Of a stretch of DNA of 64,000 nucleotides, positions 25,006 to 32,986 are shown in pieces. Under the pieces are notes generated by a model. That model did no database searches and was not told where the DNA came from. It saw nothing but the letters and a program-made list of their open reading frames with translations. This DNA comes from Nostocoides sp. (lineage in GTDB: Bacteria; Actinomycetota; Actinomycetes; Actinomycetales; Dermatophilaceae): assembly GCA_016702415.1 (NCBI GenBank), contig JADJEA010000023.1, positions 124,001 to 188,000 of the forward strand, in the 5' to 3' direction. Positions within the stretch are counted from its first letter, which is position 1, and every line of letters starts with the position of its first letter. The position numbers were made by a program, and so were the translations under genes.

Positions 25006-26199
25006 ATGCGTGTGCGTGCCCTTGTCGTCGCCGTCGTGGCCGTCCTGTCTCTGGCCGCGTGCGGAGGCGACCCGGCAAGTCTCCCCAAAGCGGGGCAGCA
25101 CGGGCATACCTCCGCCGGGAGTTCATCGACCGCGTCCGCCGCCTCCTCCGGTGTCCCCACGGTCAAGGCCAAGCCGGTGGCTCTGCGGCGCGGCGAGCGC
25201 TTCCTCGAGCTGCGGATGCCGCACCCCTACACGCCGTCGGTCCCGACGATCGGGACCGACGAATACCGCTGCTTCCTTCTCGACCCGAAGCTGAGCAAGG
25301 ACGCGGTGATCACGGGGACCGACTTCTTGCCGGGGAACGTCAAAGAGGTTCATCACGTCATCCTCTACAAGGTGGATCCCCAGGACGTCGCGGCCGCAAA
25401 GGCGCTCGACGCCAAGGACCCCGGTGACGGCTGGACCTGCTTCGGCGGCACCGGGATTCGCGAAGGCGGCGCAGGGGCGCAGCAGATCGACCAGGCACCC
25501 TGGCTCGGCGCGTGGGCCCCGGGCGGGACGGAAAAGGTCACGCCCCCCGGCATCGGCACCTCGCTGCCCGAGGGCAGTCAGATCGTCATGCAGATCCACT
25601 ACAACCTCCTCGACGGGAGTTCGCCGGACCAGAGCGCGGCGAAGTTGCGCATCGCCACCGACGACGGGAGCTACAACTACCTCCACACGACGCTCTTGCC
25701 GGCACCGATCGAGCTGCCCTGCCGCGACGGTGTGGCCAACAAACTGTGCAGCCGGGACGCAGCGATGGCCGATAACTATGCGCGCTTCGGCACCGAGGCC
25801 AAGCTTGCCGATCTGCTCCATCTCCTCTGCGGGCCCGAGCCCGTCGGCCCGACCCAGAGCTGCACCCGGCCGGTCGCCGAGCCGATGGTCGTGCGCGCCA
25901 TCGCCGGGCACATGCACCTGCTCGGACGATCGATCTCCGTCGTCGCCGACAAGGGCACCCCCAAGGAGAAGACCCTCCTCGATATCGCGACGTGGGACTT
26001 CGACAACCAGGGGTCGATCCCGCTCCCGCAGCCGGTTAGGCTGACGCCCACGGACACGCTCACCGTGACGTGCACCCACGATCAGTCCCTGCGCGACAAG
26101 CTCCCGGCCTTCGCCGGAACGAAGGAACGCTATGTCGTCTGGGGCGAGGGCACGACCGACGAGATGTGCCTCGGCATCGTGTTGTTCACCAAGTCCTGA
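25006..26199 (+). CDS. Exported lipoprotein with copper type II (PHM/DBM-like) monooxygenase fold
   Basis: The 397-residue product has a lipoprotein signal peptide (lipobox LAAC, Cys19). The mature part resembles the two-domain fold of peptidylglycine hydroxylating and dopamine monooxygenases. The copper ligands line up: a His-His pair at 116-117 (EVHHVILY), His198 (MQIHYN), His302-x-His304 (GHMHLLGRS) and Met387 (DEMCLG). Several Cys residues could form disulfides. Known enzymes hydroxylate unactivated C-H bonds with ascorbate and oxygen; the bacterial substrate is unknown. It is monocistronic between the ATPase pair and ppk2. Confidence 0.78.
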   Translation: MRVRALVVAVVAVLSLAACGGDPASLPKAGQHGHTSAGSSSTASAASSGVPTVKAKPVALRRGERFLELRMPHPYTPSVPTIGTDEYRCFLLDPKLSKDAVITGTDFLPGNVKEVHHVILYKVDPQDVAAAKALDAKDPGDGWTCFGGTGIREGGAGAQQIDQAPWLGAWAPGGTEKVTPPGIGTSLPEGSQIVMQIHYNLLDGSSPDQSAAKLRIATDDGSYNYLHTTLLPAPIELPCRDGVANKLCSRDAAMADNYARFGTEAKLADLLHLLCGPEPVGPTQSCTRPVAEPMVVRAIAGHMHLLGRSISVVADKGTPKEKTLLDIATWDFDNQGSIPLPQPVRLTPTDTLTVTCTHDQSLRDKLPAFAGTKERYVVWGEGTTDEMCLGIVLFTKS

Positions 26200-26236
26200 C
26201 CGGGTGCCCCGGTCTGAGAAAGGTCGGGTCGGCCGC

Positions 26237-27124
26237 ATGGCTAAAGACAACAAGCACGCCAACCTCCCCGAGGGTGCGGACGACTCCGGCGAGTTCATTC
26301 GCCAACTCGCGGGCGGCGGCACCGGCAACCCGGACGACTACAAGAAGGACGGCCGCCTCAAGTCCGCGGTCTACGAGGCCGAGATGGAGCGGCTGCAGGA
26401 GCAGCTGGTGCTCCTCCAGTACTGGATCCAAAGCCAGGGCCTGAAAGTCCTCGTCCTCTTCGAGGGCCGCGGCTCCGCCGGCAAGGGTGGCGTCATCAAG
26501 CGCATCACCGAGCGGACCTCCCCCCGGACCGTCCGGGTCGTCGCGCTGCCGAAGCCGACCGAGCGCCAGAAGACCCAGTGGTACTTCCAGCGGTATGTCG
26601 AGCACCTCCCCGCCGCCGGCGAGATGGCCCTCTTCGACCGCTCCTGGTACAACCGGTCCAATGTCGAATGGGTCATGGGCTTCTGCACTGAGGACGAGCA
26701 CTCCGAGTTCCTGCGCAGTTGCCCGGAGTTCGAGCGGATGCTCGTCCGGTCCGGCATCCACGTCATCAAGTACTGGTTCTCCGTCTCCTTCCAGGAGCAG
26801 CGCGCCCGGTTTGAGGCGCGCAACGCCGAGCCCCTCAAGCGGTGGAAGCTCTCCGACATGGACCTCGCGGAGCACGAGCTCTATGTGAAGTACTCCATGG
26901 CCAAGGACAACACCTTCCAGTACACCGACATCAAGCAGGCGCCCTGGTATGTCGTTCCCTCGGACGACAAGAAGGCCGCCCGCCTCAACTGCATCAGCCA
27001 CCTGCTGAGCCAGTTCGACTACCAGGACGTCGCGCCGGAGGTCATCGAGCTTCCCGAGATGAAGCAGATGCCGTATGTCCGCCCGCCGATCCAGGACCAG
27101 ACCTTCGTCCCCCAGCGCTTCTAA
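26237..27124 (+). CDS. ppk2: Polyphosphate kinase 2 family protein
   Basis: PPK2 enzymes transfer phosphate between polyphosphate and nucleoside di- or monophosphates. The 295-residue single-domain product has Walker A GRGSAGKGG at 77-85, the Walker B/lid region ALFDRSWYNRSNVEWVMGF with Asp134, and KRWKLSDMD and APWYVVPSDDKKAARLNC downstream. Length and the SDMD segment fit class I PPK2 (NDP-phosphorylating), though the class is inference. A GAAAGG sequence lies rather far upstream of the ATG. The gene converges on the LOG-family gene with a 39-base gap. Confidence 0.94.
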   Translation: MAKDNKHANLPEGADDSGEFIRQLAGGGTGNPDDYKKDGRLKSAVYEAEMERLQEQLVLLQYWIQSQGLKVLVLFEGRGSAGKGGVIKRITERTSPRTVRVVALPKPTERQKTQWYFQRYVEHLPAAGEMALFDRSWYNRSNVEWVMGFCTEDEHSEFLRSCPEFERMLVRSGIHVIKYWFSVSFQEQRARFEARNAEPLKRWKLSDMDLAEHELYVKYSMAKDNTFQYTDIKQAPWYVVPSDDKKAARLNCISHLLSQFDYQDVAPEVIELPEMKQMPYVRPPIQDQTFVPQRF

Positions 27125-27163
27125 GGCCCGCCTCCCGGCGATGTGTCGCCGCCCTCGACCCGG

Positions 27164-28390
27164 TCAGGGGCCGTGGTCGAGGGCACGGCGGTCGAGGGCA
27201 CGGGGGTCGAGGACGAGGTGGTCCAGCGCGGAGTCGATGTCGTCGACGAGCGCGAGCCGTTGCCCCATGGGCCGTCCGTCCCCGAGAGCGATCAGGGCGG
27301 GCCAGACGGGGATGGTCGACGTCCAGTGGTCGCGGCCCACGAGGACCATCGGCGGTGGTGATTCGGTCGCGTAGTAGGCGCGGGTTGCGACCTGAAAGAT
27401 CTCCTGCACGGTGCCCGCGGCTCCCGGAAGGATGACGACGCCCGCATCGGCAAGGGCGAGGAGGCGATCCTCCCGCAGCGCATTGGAGAAGTACTTCGCG
27501 ATGCCGTCGCCGAAGACATTCGGCGGTTCGTGACCATAGAACCACGTGGGTATGCCGAGGCTGCCCCCCTGCGCGCGTCTCCCGGGTGCCGACTTCCCTT
27601 GCACCCTCTCTACCGGCGCGTGCCCTTGCGTCAGGCTCGCCCGCGCCGCCAGTCCGCACTGCGCCCACGCCGTCACATCCGCGAAGGTCGGCACCTGGGC
27701 GAGGACGTCGAGCGCTCGGCCCAGGGCGGCGCTATCCGGTGCCGCGGCACCGAGGTTCGCCGCTTCCATGGCCCCGGGGCCTCCGCCGGTCGCCACGATG
27801 AAGCCCTGCGCCGCGAGGTGGAGCCCGAGGCGGGCGGCGTCGGCATACGCCGCGGTGCCACGCGCAAGCGCGTGCCCACCCATGACCCCGACGACGGGAG
27901 TCCCGTCAACGAACTCCTCCAGCGCGTCGGCGATGGAGTCGTCGTGGATTGCCTGGAGGAGGGCGGTGAAGACATCCGGGCGACGCCGGTCTCGCTGATA
28001 CCACGCGTACGCGCGCGCATCGGGTGTGGCCCAATATCCCTGGGCGAGACCGGCAAACAGCTCGTCGGCGGTATAGAGCTGGGAGCGGTACGGCCGGATC
28101 GGCGCGGCCTGGGGATCATCGGGGAAGACGATCGCTCCATGGGTTCGCACGTGCGCCTCGAGGGTGGGGGAGAGCCGACCGCCGAGGACCACCATCTGGT
28201 CGAGATCGGTGCGGGCGTCGAAGCCGCGGAAGTCGGTCAGGTCGAGGTCCTGGAGGCGCAGCCGAGCCGGTGCGACTCCGGCGGCGAGAGCCGCCTCGAG
28301 AGCGGCCGTCGACTCGATTTCGACGCCCGCGTCCGGCAGCCCTCCGATGACCGGATCGTCGGTGCCGAGCGGCGGAGCCGGTTGCGTCAT
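27164..28390 (-). CDS. LOG-family Rossmann nucleotide-binding protein
   Basis: LOG proteins have a Rossmann fold; some release free cytokinin-like bases from nucleotides, most are uncharacterised. The 408-residue product is much longer than a minimal LOG (about 180). The core is GVMGGHALARG, ATGGGPGAMEAANLG and VVILPGAAGTVQEIFQ; the last is the PGGxGTxxE motif with one Gly replaced by Ala. The first 150 residues are an extra domain, and the C-terminus ends in a short repeat (LDPRALDRRALDHGP). It lies 37 bases after the FAD oxidase gene, as last gene of the minus-strand polyamine arm. Confidence 0.8.
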   Translation of the reverse strand: MTQPAPPLGTDDPVIGGLPDAGVEIESTAALEAALAAGVAPARLRLQDLDLTDFRGFDARTDLDQMVVLGGRLSPTLEAHVRTHGAIVFPDDPQAAPIRPYRSQLYTADELFAGLAQGYWATPDARAYAWYQRDRRRPDVFTALLQAIHDDSIADALEEFVDGTPVVGVMGGHALARGTAAYADAARLGLHLAAQGFIVATGGGPGAMEAANLGAAAPDSAALGRALDVLAQVPTFADVTAWAQCGLAARASLTQGHAPVERVQGKSAPGRRAQGGSLGIPTWFYGHEPPNVFGDGIAKYFSNALREDRLLALADAGVVILPGAAGTVQEIFQVATRAYYATESPPPMVLVGRDHWTSTIPVWPALIALGDGRPMGQRLALVDDIDSALDHLVLDPRALDRRALDHGP

Positions 28391-28427
28391 GGCGCCACTG
28401 TATTGACCACGTCCCCGGCCTCGGATG

Positions 28428-29726
28428 TCAGTGGCCGGTCAGGCGAGCCAGGGCATGGCCCGTGAGCGCGGGGCGCCGGGTGAGCCGCTCTTCGGCGTCG
28501 GCGAGGGCGGCGAGGCGCAATCCCGCGTTGACGCCGACCCACCGCAGCGGCTCGGGTTCCCATGGGCGAGAACGGTGTCCGACCCAGGGCAGGGATGTCA
28601 GCGACGTATGCCGCCCCAAGACCAAGTCCGCGAGGGTGCGCCCGGCGAGATTGGTCGCCGCGACCCCGTCGCCGACATACCCGCCCGCCCAGCCGACCCG
28701 GGCCACCGGGTCGTAACCGACGCCGGGATGCCAGTCCCGGGGGATCCCCAACGGCCCGCCCCACGCATGCGTGAACCGGACCCCGGTCAGCTGCGGGAGG
28801 AGTTCGAGCACGCCGGCCCGCAACAGCCGGAACACCCGCTCGTCGCGATCGAACTCCGGTCGGATCGCCGAGCCGAGATGATAGGGCGCGCCGCGGCCCC
28901 CGAAAACCAACCGGTTGTCAACCGAACGTTGACCATAGACCACGACGTGCCGGTGATCGGCAAAGACCTCCCGGCCCGCGAGACCAACTGTCGCCCAGAC
29001 GGATTCGGGGAGAGGCTCGGTCGCGACCAAGAGCGAGTACACCGGCGCGACCCGCCGTCGGAGGCGGGGCAGCCGGGCCGTATAGGCCTCCGTCGCACGG
29101 ATGACATGCCGCCCCCGCGCGACCTGTCCATCGGCCAGGGTGACCAGCCCGGCCCCCGCGTCGGCCACCCGGGCACCCTCGACGATGACCCCACCCCGCG
29201 CGCGCACCGCCTGGGCCAGCCCTTCGACCAGCGCCCTCGGTTGGATGCGGGCGCAGTGCGGATTCCACGTGGCCCCGCTGACTTCCGTGGCCGCCAGCCG
29301 CTCCCGGGCCGCCCCTGCGTCGAGCCAGATCGTCCCGTCCGCCCAGCGCTCACCGGCGGCGACGGACGCCTCGGCTCGGGCCGCCTGAGCGGCCCCCCGG
29401 GCCAGGACGAGCGCCCCTCCGCGCACAAATCCCGCGTCCGAGATCCTCTCCGCGGCAACGATATCGCCGACCTCGGTGACCGTATGCCGCAGTGCCACCC
29501 CCAGCGCACGGGTCGCCTCGACGCCGTGCCTCGCCGCGAGGGTGTCCGCGCCGACCGGGAAGAGAGCGCTGACCCACCCGCCATTGCGCCCACTGGCGCC
29601 GAAGCCGACATCCTCGGCCTCGAGAATCGTTACCGACAGGGCGGGCGACGCGCGCAGCAGGTAATACGCCGTCCACAGCCCGGTGAATCCGCCCCCGACG
29701 ATGATGACGTCCGAGCGGGAGGGCAC
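28428..29726 (-). CDS. FAD-dependent amine/amino-acid oxidase (DAO family)
   Basis: The product is a DAO-superfamily flavoprotein like gamma-glutamylputrescine oxidase. The FAD dinucleotide-binding motif is DVIIVGGGFTGLWTAYYLL, followed by FGASGRNGGWVSALFPVG; the C-terminal FAD contact is GGYVGDGVAATNLAG. The only canonical start in frame is the GTG at 29726 (432 residues), just 7 residues before the FAD motif. Upstream, the frame stays open into the aminotransferase gene and encodes RPLWWEPYA, which looks like the family's normal N-terminus, but no ATG, GTG or TTG exists there. An ATC or CTG start near 29813 is possible, behind an ACGGAGG sequence. Confidence 0.85.
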   Translation of the reverse strand: MPSRSDVIIVGGGFTGLWTAYYLLRASPALSVTILEAEDVGFGASGRNGGWVSALFPVGADTLAARHGVEATRALGVALRHTVTEVGDIVAAERISDAGFVRGGALVLARGAAQAARAEASVAAGERWADGTIWLDAGAARERLAATEVSGATWNPHCARIQPRALVEGLAQAVRARGGVIVEGARVADAGAGLVTLADGQVARGRHVIRATEAYTARLPRLRRRVAPVYSLLVATEPLPESVWATVGLAGREVFADHRHVVVYGQRSVDNRLVFGGRGAPYHLGSAIRPEFDRDERVFRLLRAGVLELLPQLTGVRFTHAWGGPLGIPRDWHPGVGYDPVARVGWAGGYVGDGVAATNLAGRTLADLVLGRHTSLTSLPWVGHRSRPWEPEPLRWVGVNAGLRLAALADAEERLTRRPALTGHALARLTGH

Positions 29727-29805
29727 GACGGCGGTGGGCGAACCGGGGTGGGGGAGAGCGGCATACGGCTCCCACCACAGGGGCCGGCCGACCGCCCAGA
29801 ACCGG

Positions 29806-31245
29806 TCAGAGATGATTGCTCGCCTCCGTCAGGACCGATCGCAATCGTGCCTCCATGTCGTCGAACTCCGCAGGTCCGACGATCAGCGGCGGTGCCAGCT
29901 GGATGACCGGGTCGCCCCGGTCGTCGGCGCGGCAATAGATGCCGGCGTCGAAGAGCGCCTTGGAGAGGAAGCCGCGCAGGAGCCGCTCGGCCTCCCCATC
30001 GTCGAAGGTCTGCCGCGTCGCCTTGTCCTTGACGAGTTCGATGCCGTAGAAGAAGCCTGCCCCGCGCACGTCGCCGACCAGCGGGAGATCGAGCAGTCGC
30101 TCCAGGGTGGCCCGGAAGACGGGGGCGTTGCGGGCGACATGGTCGAAGAGGCCCTCGCGTTCCATGATGTCGAGATTGGCCATCGCCGCCGCACACGAGA
30201 CGGGATGGCCGCCCCAGGTGTAGCCGTGCGGGAAAAGCGTTGTCCCACTACGGAAGGGCTCGAAGAGGCGGTCGTGGGCGATCATCAGCCCGAGCGGCGC
30301 GTAGCCCGAGGTCACCCCCTTCGCGGTCGTGATGATGTCGGGCACATAGTCGAAGGCGTCACAGGCGAACATCGGTCCGATCCGCCCGAATGCGCAGATC
30401 GTCTCGTCGGACACCAGGAGGACGTCATAGAGATCGCAGATCTCGCGGACCCGTTCGAAATAGCCGGCCGGTGGGGGGAAGCAGCCGCCGGAGTTCTGAA
30501 CCGGCTCGAGGAAGACCGCCGCCACGGTGTCGGCGCCCTCGAAGAGGATCGCCTCCTCGATCCGGTCGGCCGCCCAGCGTCCGAAGGCCTTCTCGTCGTC
30601 GCGCAGGTGCTCCGGCGCTCGGTACTGGTTGGTGTTGGGCACCCGGAAACCGCCCGGCACCAACGGCTCGAACGGGATCTTGGCCGCGGGGATGCCGGTG
30701 ATGGCCAACGCCCCCTGCGGGGTCCCGTGATAGGCGATCGAGCGGGAAATGACCTTGTGCTTGGTGGGCTTCCCGACGAGCTTGAAGTACTGCTTGGCGA
30801 GCTTCCACGCGCTCTCGACCGCCTCACCGCCACCGGTGGTGAAGAACACCCGGTTGAGGTCGCCGGGGGCGTTGTGCGCCAACCGTTCCGCGAGTTCTAT
30901 GGCGCGGGGATGGGCGTAGGACCACAGGGGAAAGAACGCGAGCTCCCGCGCCTGCGCCGCCATCGCTTCGGCGACCTCGGTGCGACCGTGGCCGATGTTG
31001 GTCGTGAACAGTCCCGCGAGCGCGTCGATGTACTCGTTACCGCGGTCGTCCCAGATTCGCCAGCCTTCCCCCCGGGTGATGATCGGGACGCTGTGCCCGA
31101 GTCCGCCCTCCTCGACCTCCTCGAACACCGAATGCCGCGTGAAGTGCATCCACAAGTGGTCGCGGGCGGCGTCCGAATAGAGCGCTCCGGTCGGGGTATG
31201 CCGATCACTGCTCGGCTCCCAGACATCGGCCGGATAGATGGTCAT
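29806..31245 (-). CDS. Class III aminotransferase, probably putrescine/omega-amino acid:pyruvate
   Basis: The 479-residue PLP enzyme matches the class III family: NIGHGRTEVAEAMAAQ, FFTTGGGEAVESAWKLAKQY, SRSIAYHGTPQGAL, LVSDETICAFGRIG and the PLP-lysine segment ITTAKGVTSGYAPLG, then PHGYTWGGHPVSCAAAMA. The closest functional class is putrescine/cadaverine or omega-amino acid transaminase (SpuC/YgjG type). Its ATG overlaps the stop of the upstream Lrp regulator, and the FAD oxidase gene follows. The setting suggests conversion of putrescine to 4-aminobutanal. Confidence 0.9.
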   Translation of the reverse strand: MTIYPADVWEPSSDRHTPTGALYSDAARDHLWMHFTRHSVFEEVEEGGLGHSVPIITRGEGWRIWDDRGNEYIDALAGLFTTNIGHGRTEVAEAMAAQARELAFFPLWSYAHPRAIELAERLAHNAPGDLNRVFFTTGGGEAVESAWKLAKQYFKLVGKPTKHKVISRSIAYHGTPQGALAITGIPAAKIPFEPLVPGGFRVPNTNQYRAPEHLRDDEKAFGRWAADRIEEAILFEGADTVAAVFLEPVQNSGGCFPPPAGYFERVREICDLYDVLLVSDETICAFGRIGPMFACDAFDYVPDIITTAKGVTSGYAPLGLMIAHDRLFEPFRSGTTLFPHGYTWGGHPVSCAAAMANLDIMEREGLFDHVARNAPVFRATLERLLDLPLVGDVRGAGFFYGIELVKDKATRQTFDDGEAERLLRGFLSKALFDAGIYCRADDRGDPVIQLAPPLIVGPAEFDDMEARLRSVLTEASNHL

Positions 31246-31718
31246 CGCGTCCCCCAGTTGTAGTGCTGTTTGTTGAGTTTGAGGTAGACGAAGGTCTCGG
31301 TGGAGGCCACCCCGGGGAGCGCCCGGATGCGCCGGCTGATGATCTCGAGGAGTTCGTCGTCGTCCTCGCAGACCACCTCGCACAGGATGTCGAAGCTGCC
31401 CGCGGTCGTCACGACGTAGGCGACCTGCGGAAGGGCCGAGATCGCCTCCGCGGGGGGGCCGATCTCCCCCTCGACGCGGATGCCGATCATCGCCTGCCGG
31501 GTGAACCCGACCTGGAGCGGGTCGGTCACCGCGACGATCTGCATGACCCCCGAGTCCAGGAGCCGCTGGACACGCTGGCGGACCGCGGCCTCGGACAGCC
31601 CGACCACCTTGGCGATCGCGGCATACGACGCCCGGCCGTCGGCCTGGAGAGCCTCAACGATCTTGCGGGACACCGCGTCGAGACGGGCCGTCCCGAGGGG
31701 TCCGTCAGTGCGTGTCAT
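31242..31718 (-). CDS. Lrp/AsnC-family transcriptional regulator
   Basis: The 158-residue product has the N-terminal Lrp helix-turn-helix (LDAVSRKIVEALQADGRASYAAIAK split by VVGLSEAAVRQRVQRLL) and the C-terminal RAM ligand-binding domain (VAYVVTTAGSFDILCEVVC). The ATG at 31718 was preferred to an upstream TTG at 31754. It is the first gene of the minus-strand arm, coupled to the aminotransferase by ATGA, and divergent from the potD arm, so it probably senses a polyamine or amino acid and controls both sides. Confidence 0.92.
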   Translation of the reverse strand: MTRTDGPLGTARLDAVSRKIVEALQADGRASYAAIAKVVGLSEAAVRQRVQRLLDSGVMQIVAVTDPLQVGFTRQAMIGIRVEGEIGPPAEAISALPQVAYVVTTAGSFDILCEVVCEDDDELLEIISRRIRALPGVASTETFVYLKLNKQHYNWGTR

Positions 31719-31809
31719 GGTCCCATGCTGGTGGAGGTTTCCTCGTTGCCGCAAGCTCTAGACCTTCGGAATCCATCGAAATCCGGGTGCTGAGGTGCCT
31801 TCTGCGCGC

Positions 31810-31823
31810 GTTTTTCGGAAAAC
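31810..31823. promoter_or_regulatory. Inverted repeat in the lrp/potD divergent region
   Basis: GTTTT and AAAAC are exact inverted arms around TCGG. The T/A-rich core stands out in this GC-rich region and lies 17 bases upstream of the potD-side -35 element. It is a candidate Lrp-binding site; this is inference. Confidence 0.4.
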
Positions 31824-31840
31824 CCTGCCGTCAGACCCTG

Positions 31841-31868
31841 TTGTGTGCAGCCCCCGCGTGGCTAGAGT
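31841..31868 (+). promoter_or_regulatory. Promoter of the potD arm
   Basis: TTGTGT (31841-31846) and TAGAGT (31863-31868) have a 16-base spacer. Transcription would begin close to the GTG at 31873, which opens a 46-codon frame ahead of potD. Confidence 0.6.
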
Positions 31869-31872
31869 GCGC

Positions 31873-32013
31873 GTGATCCGTGAACGGATGTCAGTCGAGA
31901 CCGGGGAGACCGTGACCATCGCCCGCGCCCTACAGGGGGACCCTGCCACCGGGCACGTGTGCGTCGCGGACGACCGGTGGTGCACGCCCGCCCTGACCGA
32001 CGCCGAAAGCTGA
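31873..32013 (+). CDS. Possible 46-residue leader protein upstream of potD
   Basis: A GTG only 4 bases after the -10 element opens a 46-codon frame that ends 10 bases before potD. The peptide contains MSVETGETVTIARAL and a region with two Cys and a Trp (HVCVADDRWCTP). No homologue is recognised. It could be a leaderless leader peptide linking polyamine or amino-acid supply to potD translation, or simply an open frame in the untranslated leader. Confidence 0.35.
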   Translation: MIRERMSVETGETVTIARALQGDPATGHVCVADDRWCTPALTDAES

Positions 32014-32023
32014 GAGGACCACC

Positions 32024-32986
32024 GTGCCGAACCGTATGCCGCCCGCGGACCCCGCCGTCCGCGCCCTGATCCGCGCCGCCCGGGCGTCGCGGTTCAGCAG
32101 ACGTTCGCTGATGTCCACAGCCGCCGTCGGGGCCTCCGCGGCTGCGCTGTCCGCGTGTGCGCCACCCAAGCCGCCCTCAGGCGGTGTTGCGGCGCTCAAA
32201 TTGCCCACCGACGTCTCGGCGACCGACAAGGTCGTCCGCTGGGCGAACTGGACCGCCTACCTCGACCAGGACGAGAACGGACAGCACTATCCGACCCTCG
32301 AGGCCTTCGCGAAGAAGACGGGCATTCAGGCGACCTATAGCGAGGACGTCGACGACAACGATTCCTACGTCAGCAAGGTCAAGCCGCAGCTCCAGGCAGG
32401 CCAGGACATCCAGAAGGACATCTTCACCCTCACCGACTGGATGGCCAACCGGATGATCCGCGAGCAGTTGGTCCAGCCGCTCCAGTTGATCAATATGCCG
32501 AATGTCGTCGCCAACCTCCGACCGAGCCTGAAGTTCGTTTCGTTCGACCCGGGCCGGAACAACTCCGTCACCTGGCAGAGTGGGTTCGCCGGGATCGGCT
32601 ACGACCGCTCCAAAGTGGGCAAGGACTTGAAATCCCTCGACGACCTGTTCACCCCCGAGCTGAAGGGCAAGGTGACGGTCCTCTCCGAGTTCCGGGACAC
32701 TCTCGGTCTGTTCATGCAGTGGAATGGCATCGACATCGCGGGGGACTGGACGAAGACCCAGTTCGACCAGGCATTGGAGAAGTTCACCAAACTCCTCAGC
32801 GACGACTATATTCGCCGCGTCAAGGGCAATGCCTATCTCAACGATCTCAAGACCGGGAACGCGTCCCCATTCATCTTCCCGAGCGAGGACTACATCGCCC
32901 AGCACAAGATCCAGGGCTTCCGGGCGTTGTCACCGCAGGACGACAACGACTACAGCGCCGCGTGGGCGCGGGCGGTGGGGAACTGA
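32024..32986 (+). CDS. potD: Spermidine/putrescine-binding lipoprotein PotD, internally deleted
   Basis: PotD captures polyamines outside the membrane for PotABC. The 320-residue product has a twin-arginine lipoprotein signal (SRRSLM at 26-30, lipobox LSAC with Cys45) and a normal first half: VRWANWTAYLD, QATYSEDVDDNDSYVSKV, ITLTDW-type segments and YDRSKVGK. After GNAYLNDLKTGN (about residue 279) it jumps directly to ASPFIFPSEDYIAQ, which is the family's C-terminal part. The intervening domain-2 region, usually carrying a WSGD-type and a WSDNM-type motif (roughly 90 to 110 residues), is missing while the frame is kept. GAGAGGA precedes the GTG start. Binding function is doubtful. Confidence 0.85.
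   Translation: MPNRMPPADPAVRALIRAARASRFSRRSLMSTAAVGASAAALSACAPPKPPSGGVAALKLPTDVSATDKVVRWANWTAYLDQDENGQHYPTLEAFAKKTGIQATYSEDVDDNDSYVSKVKPQLQAGQDIQKDIFTLTDWMANRMIREQLVQPLQLINMPNVVANLRPSLKFVSFDPGRNNSVTWQSGFAGIGYDRSKVGKDLKSLDDLFTPELKGKVTVLSEFRDTLGLFMQWNGIDIAGDWTKTQFDQALEKFTKLLSDDYIRRVKGNAYLNDLKTGNASPFIFPSEDYIAQHKIQGFRALSPQDDNDYSAAWARAVGN

Noticed and set aside
31869..32023. A guanidine (ykkC) or other known riboswitch upstream of potD
   Set aside because: The conserved ykkC core sequences are not visible; the segment is better explained as a short open frame plus ribosome-binding site.
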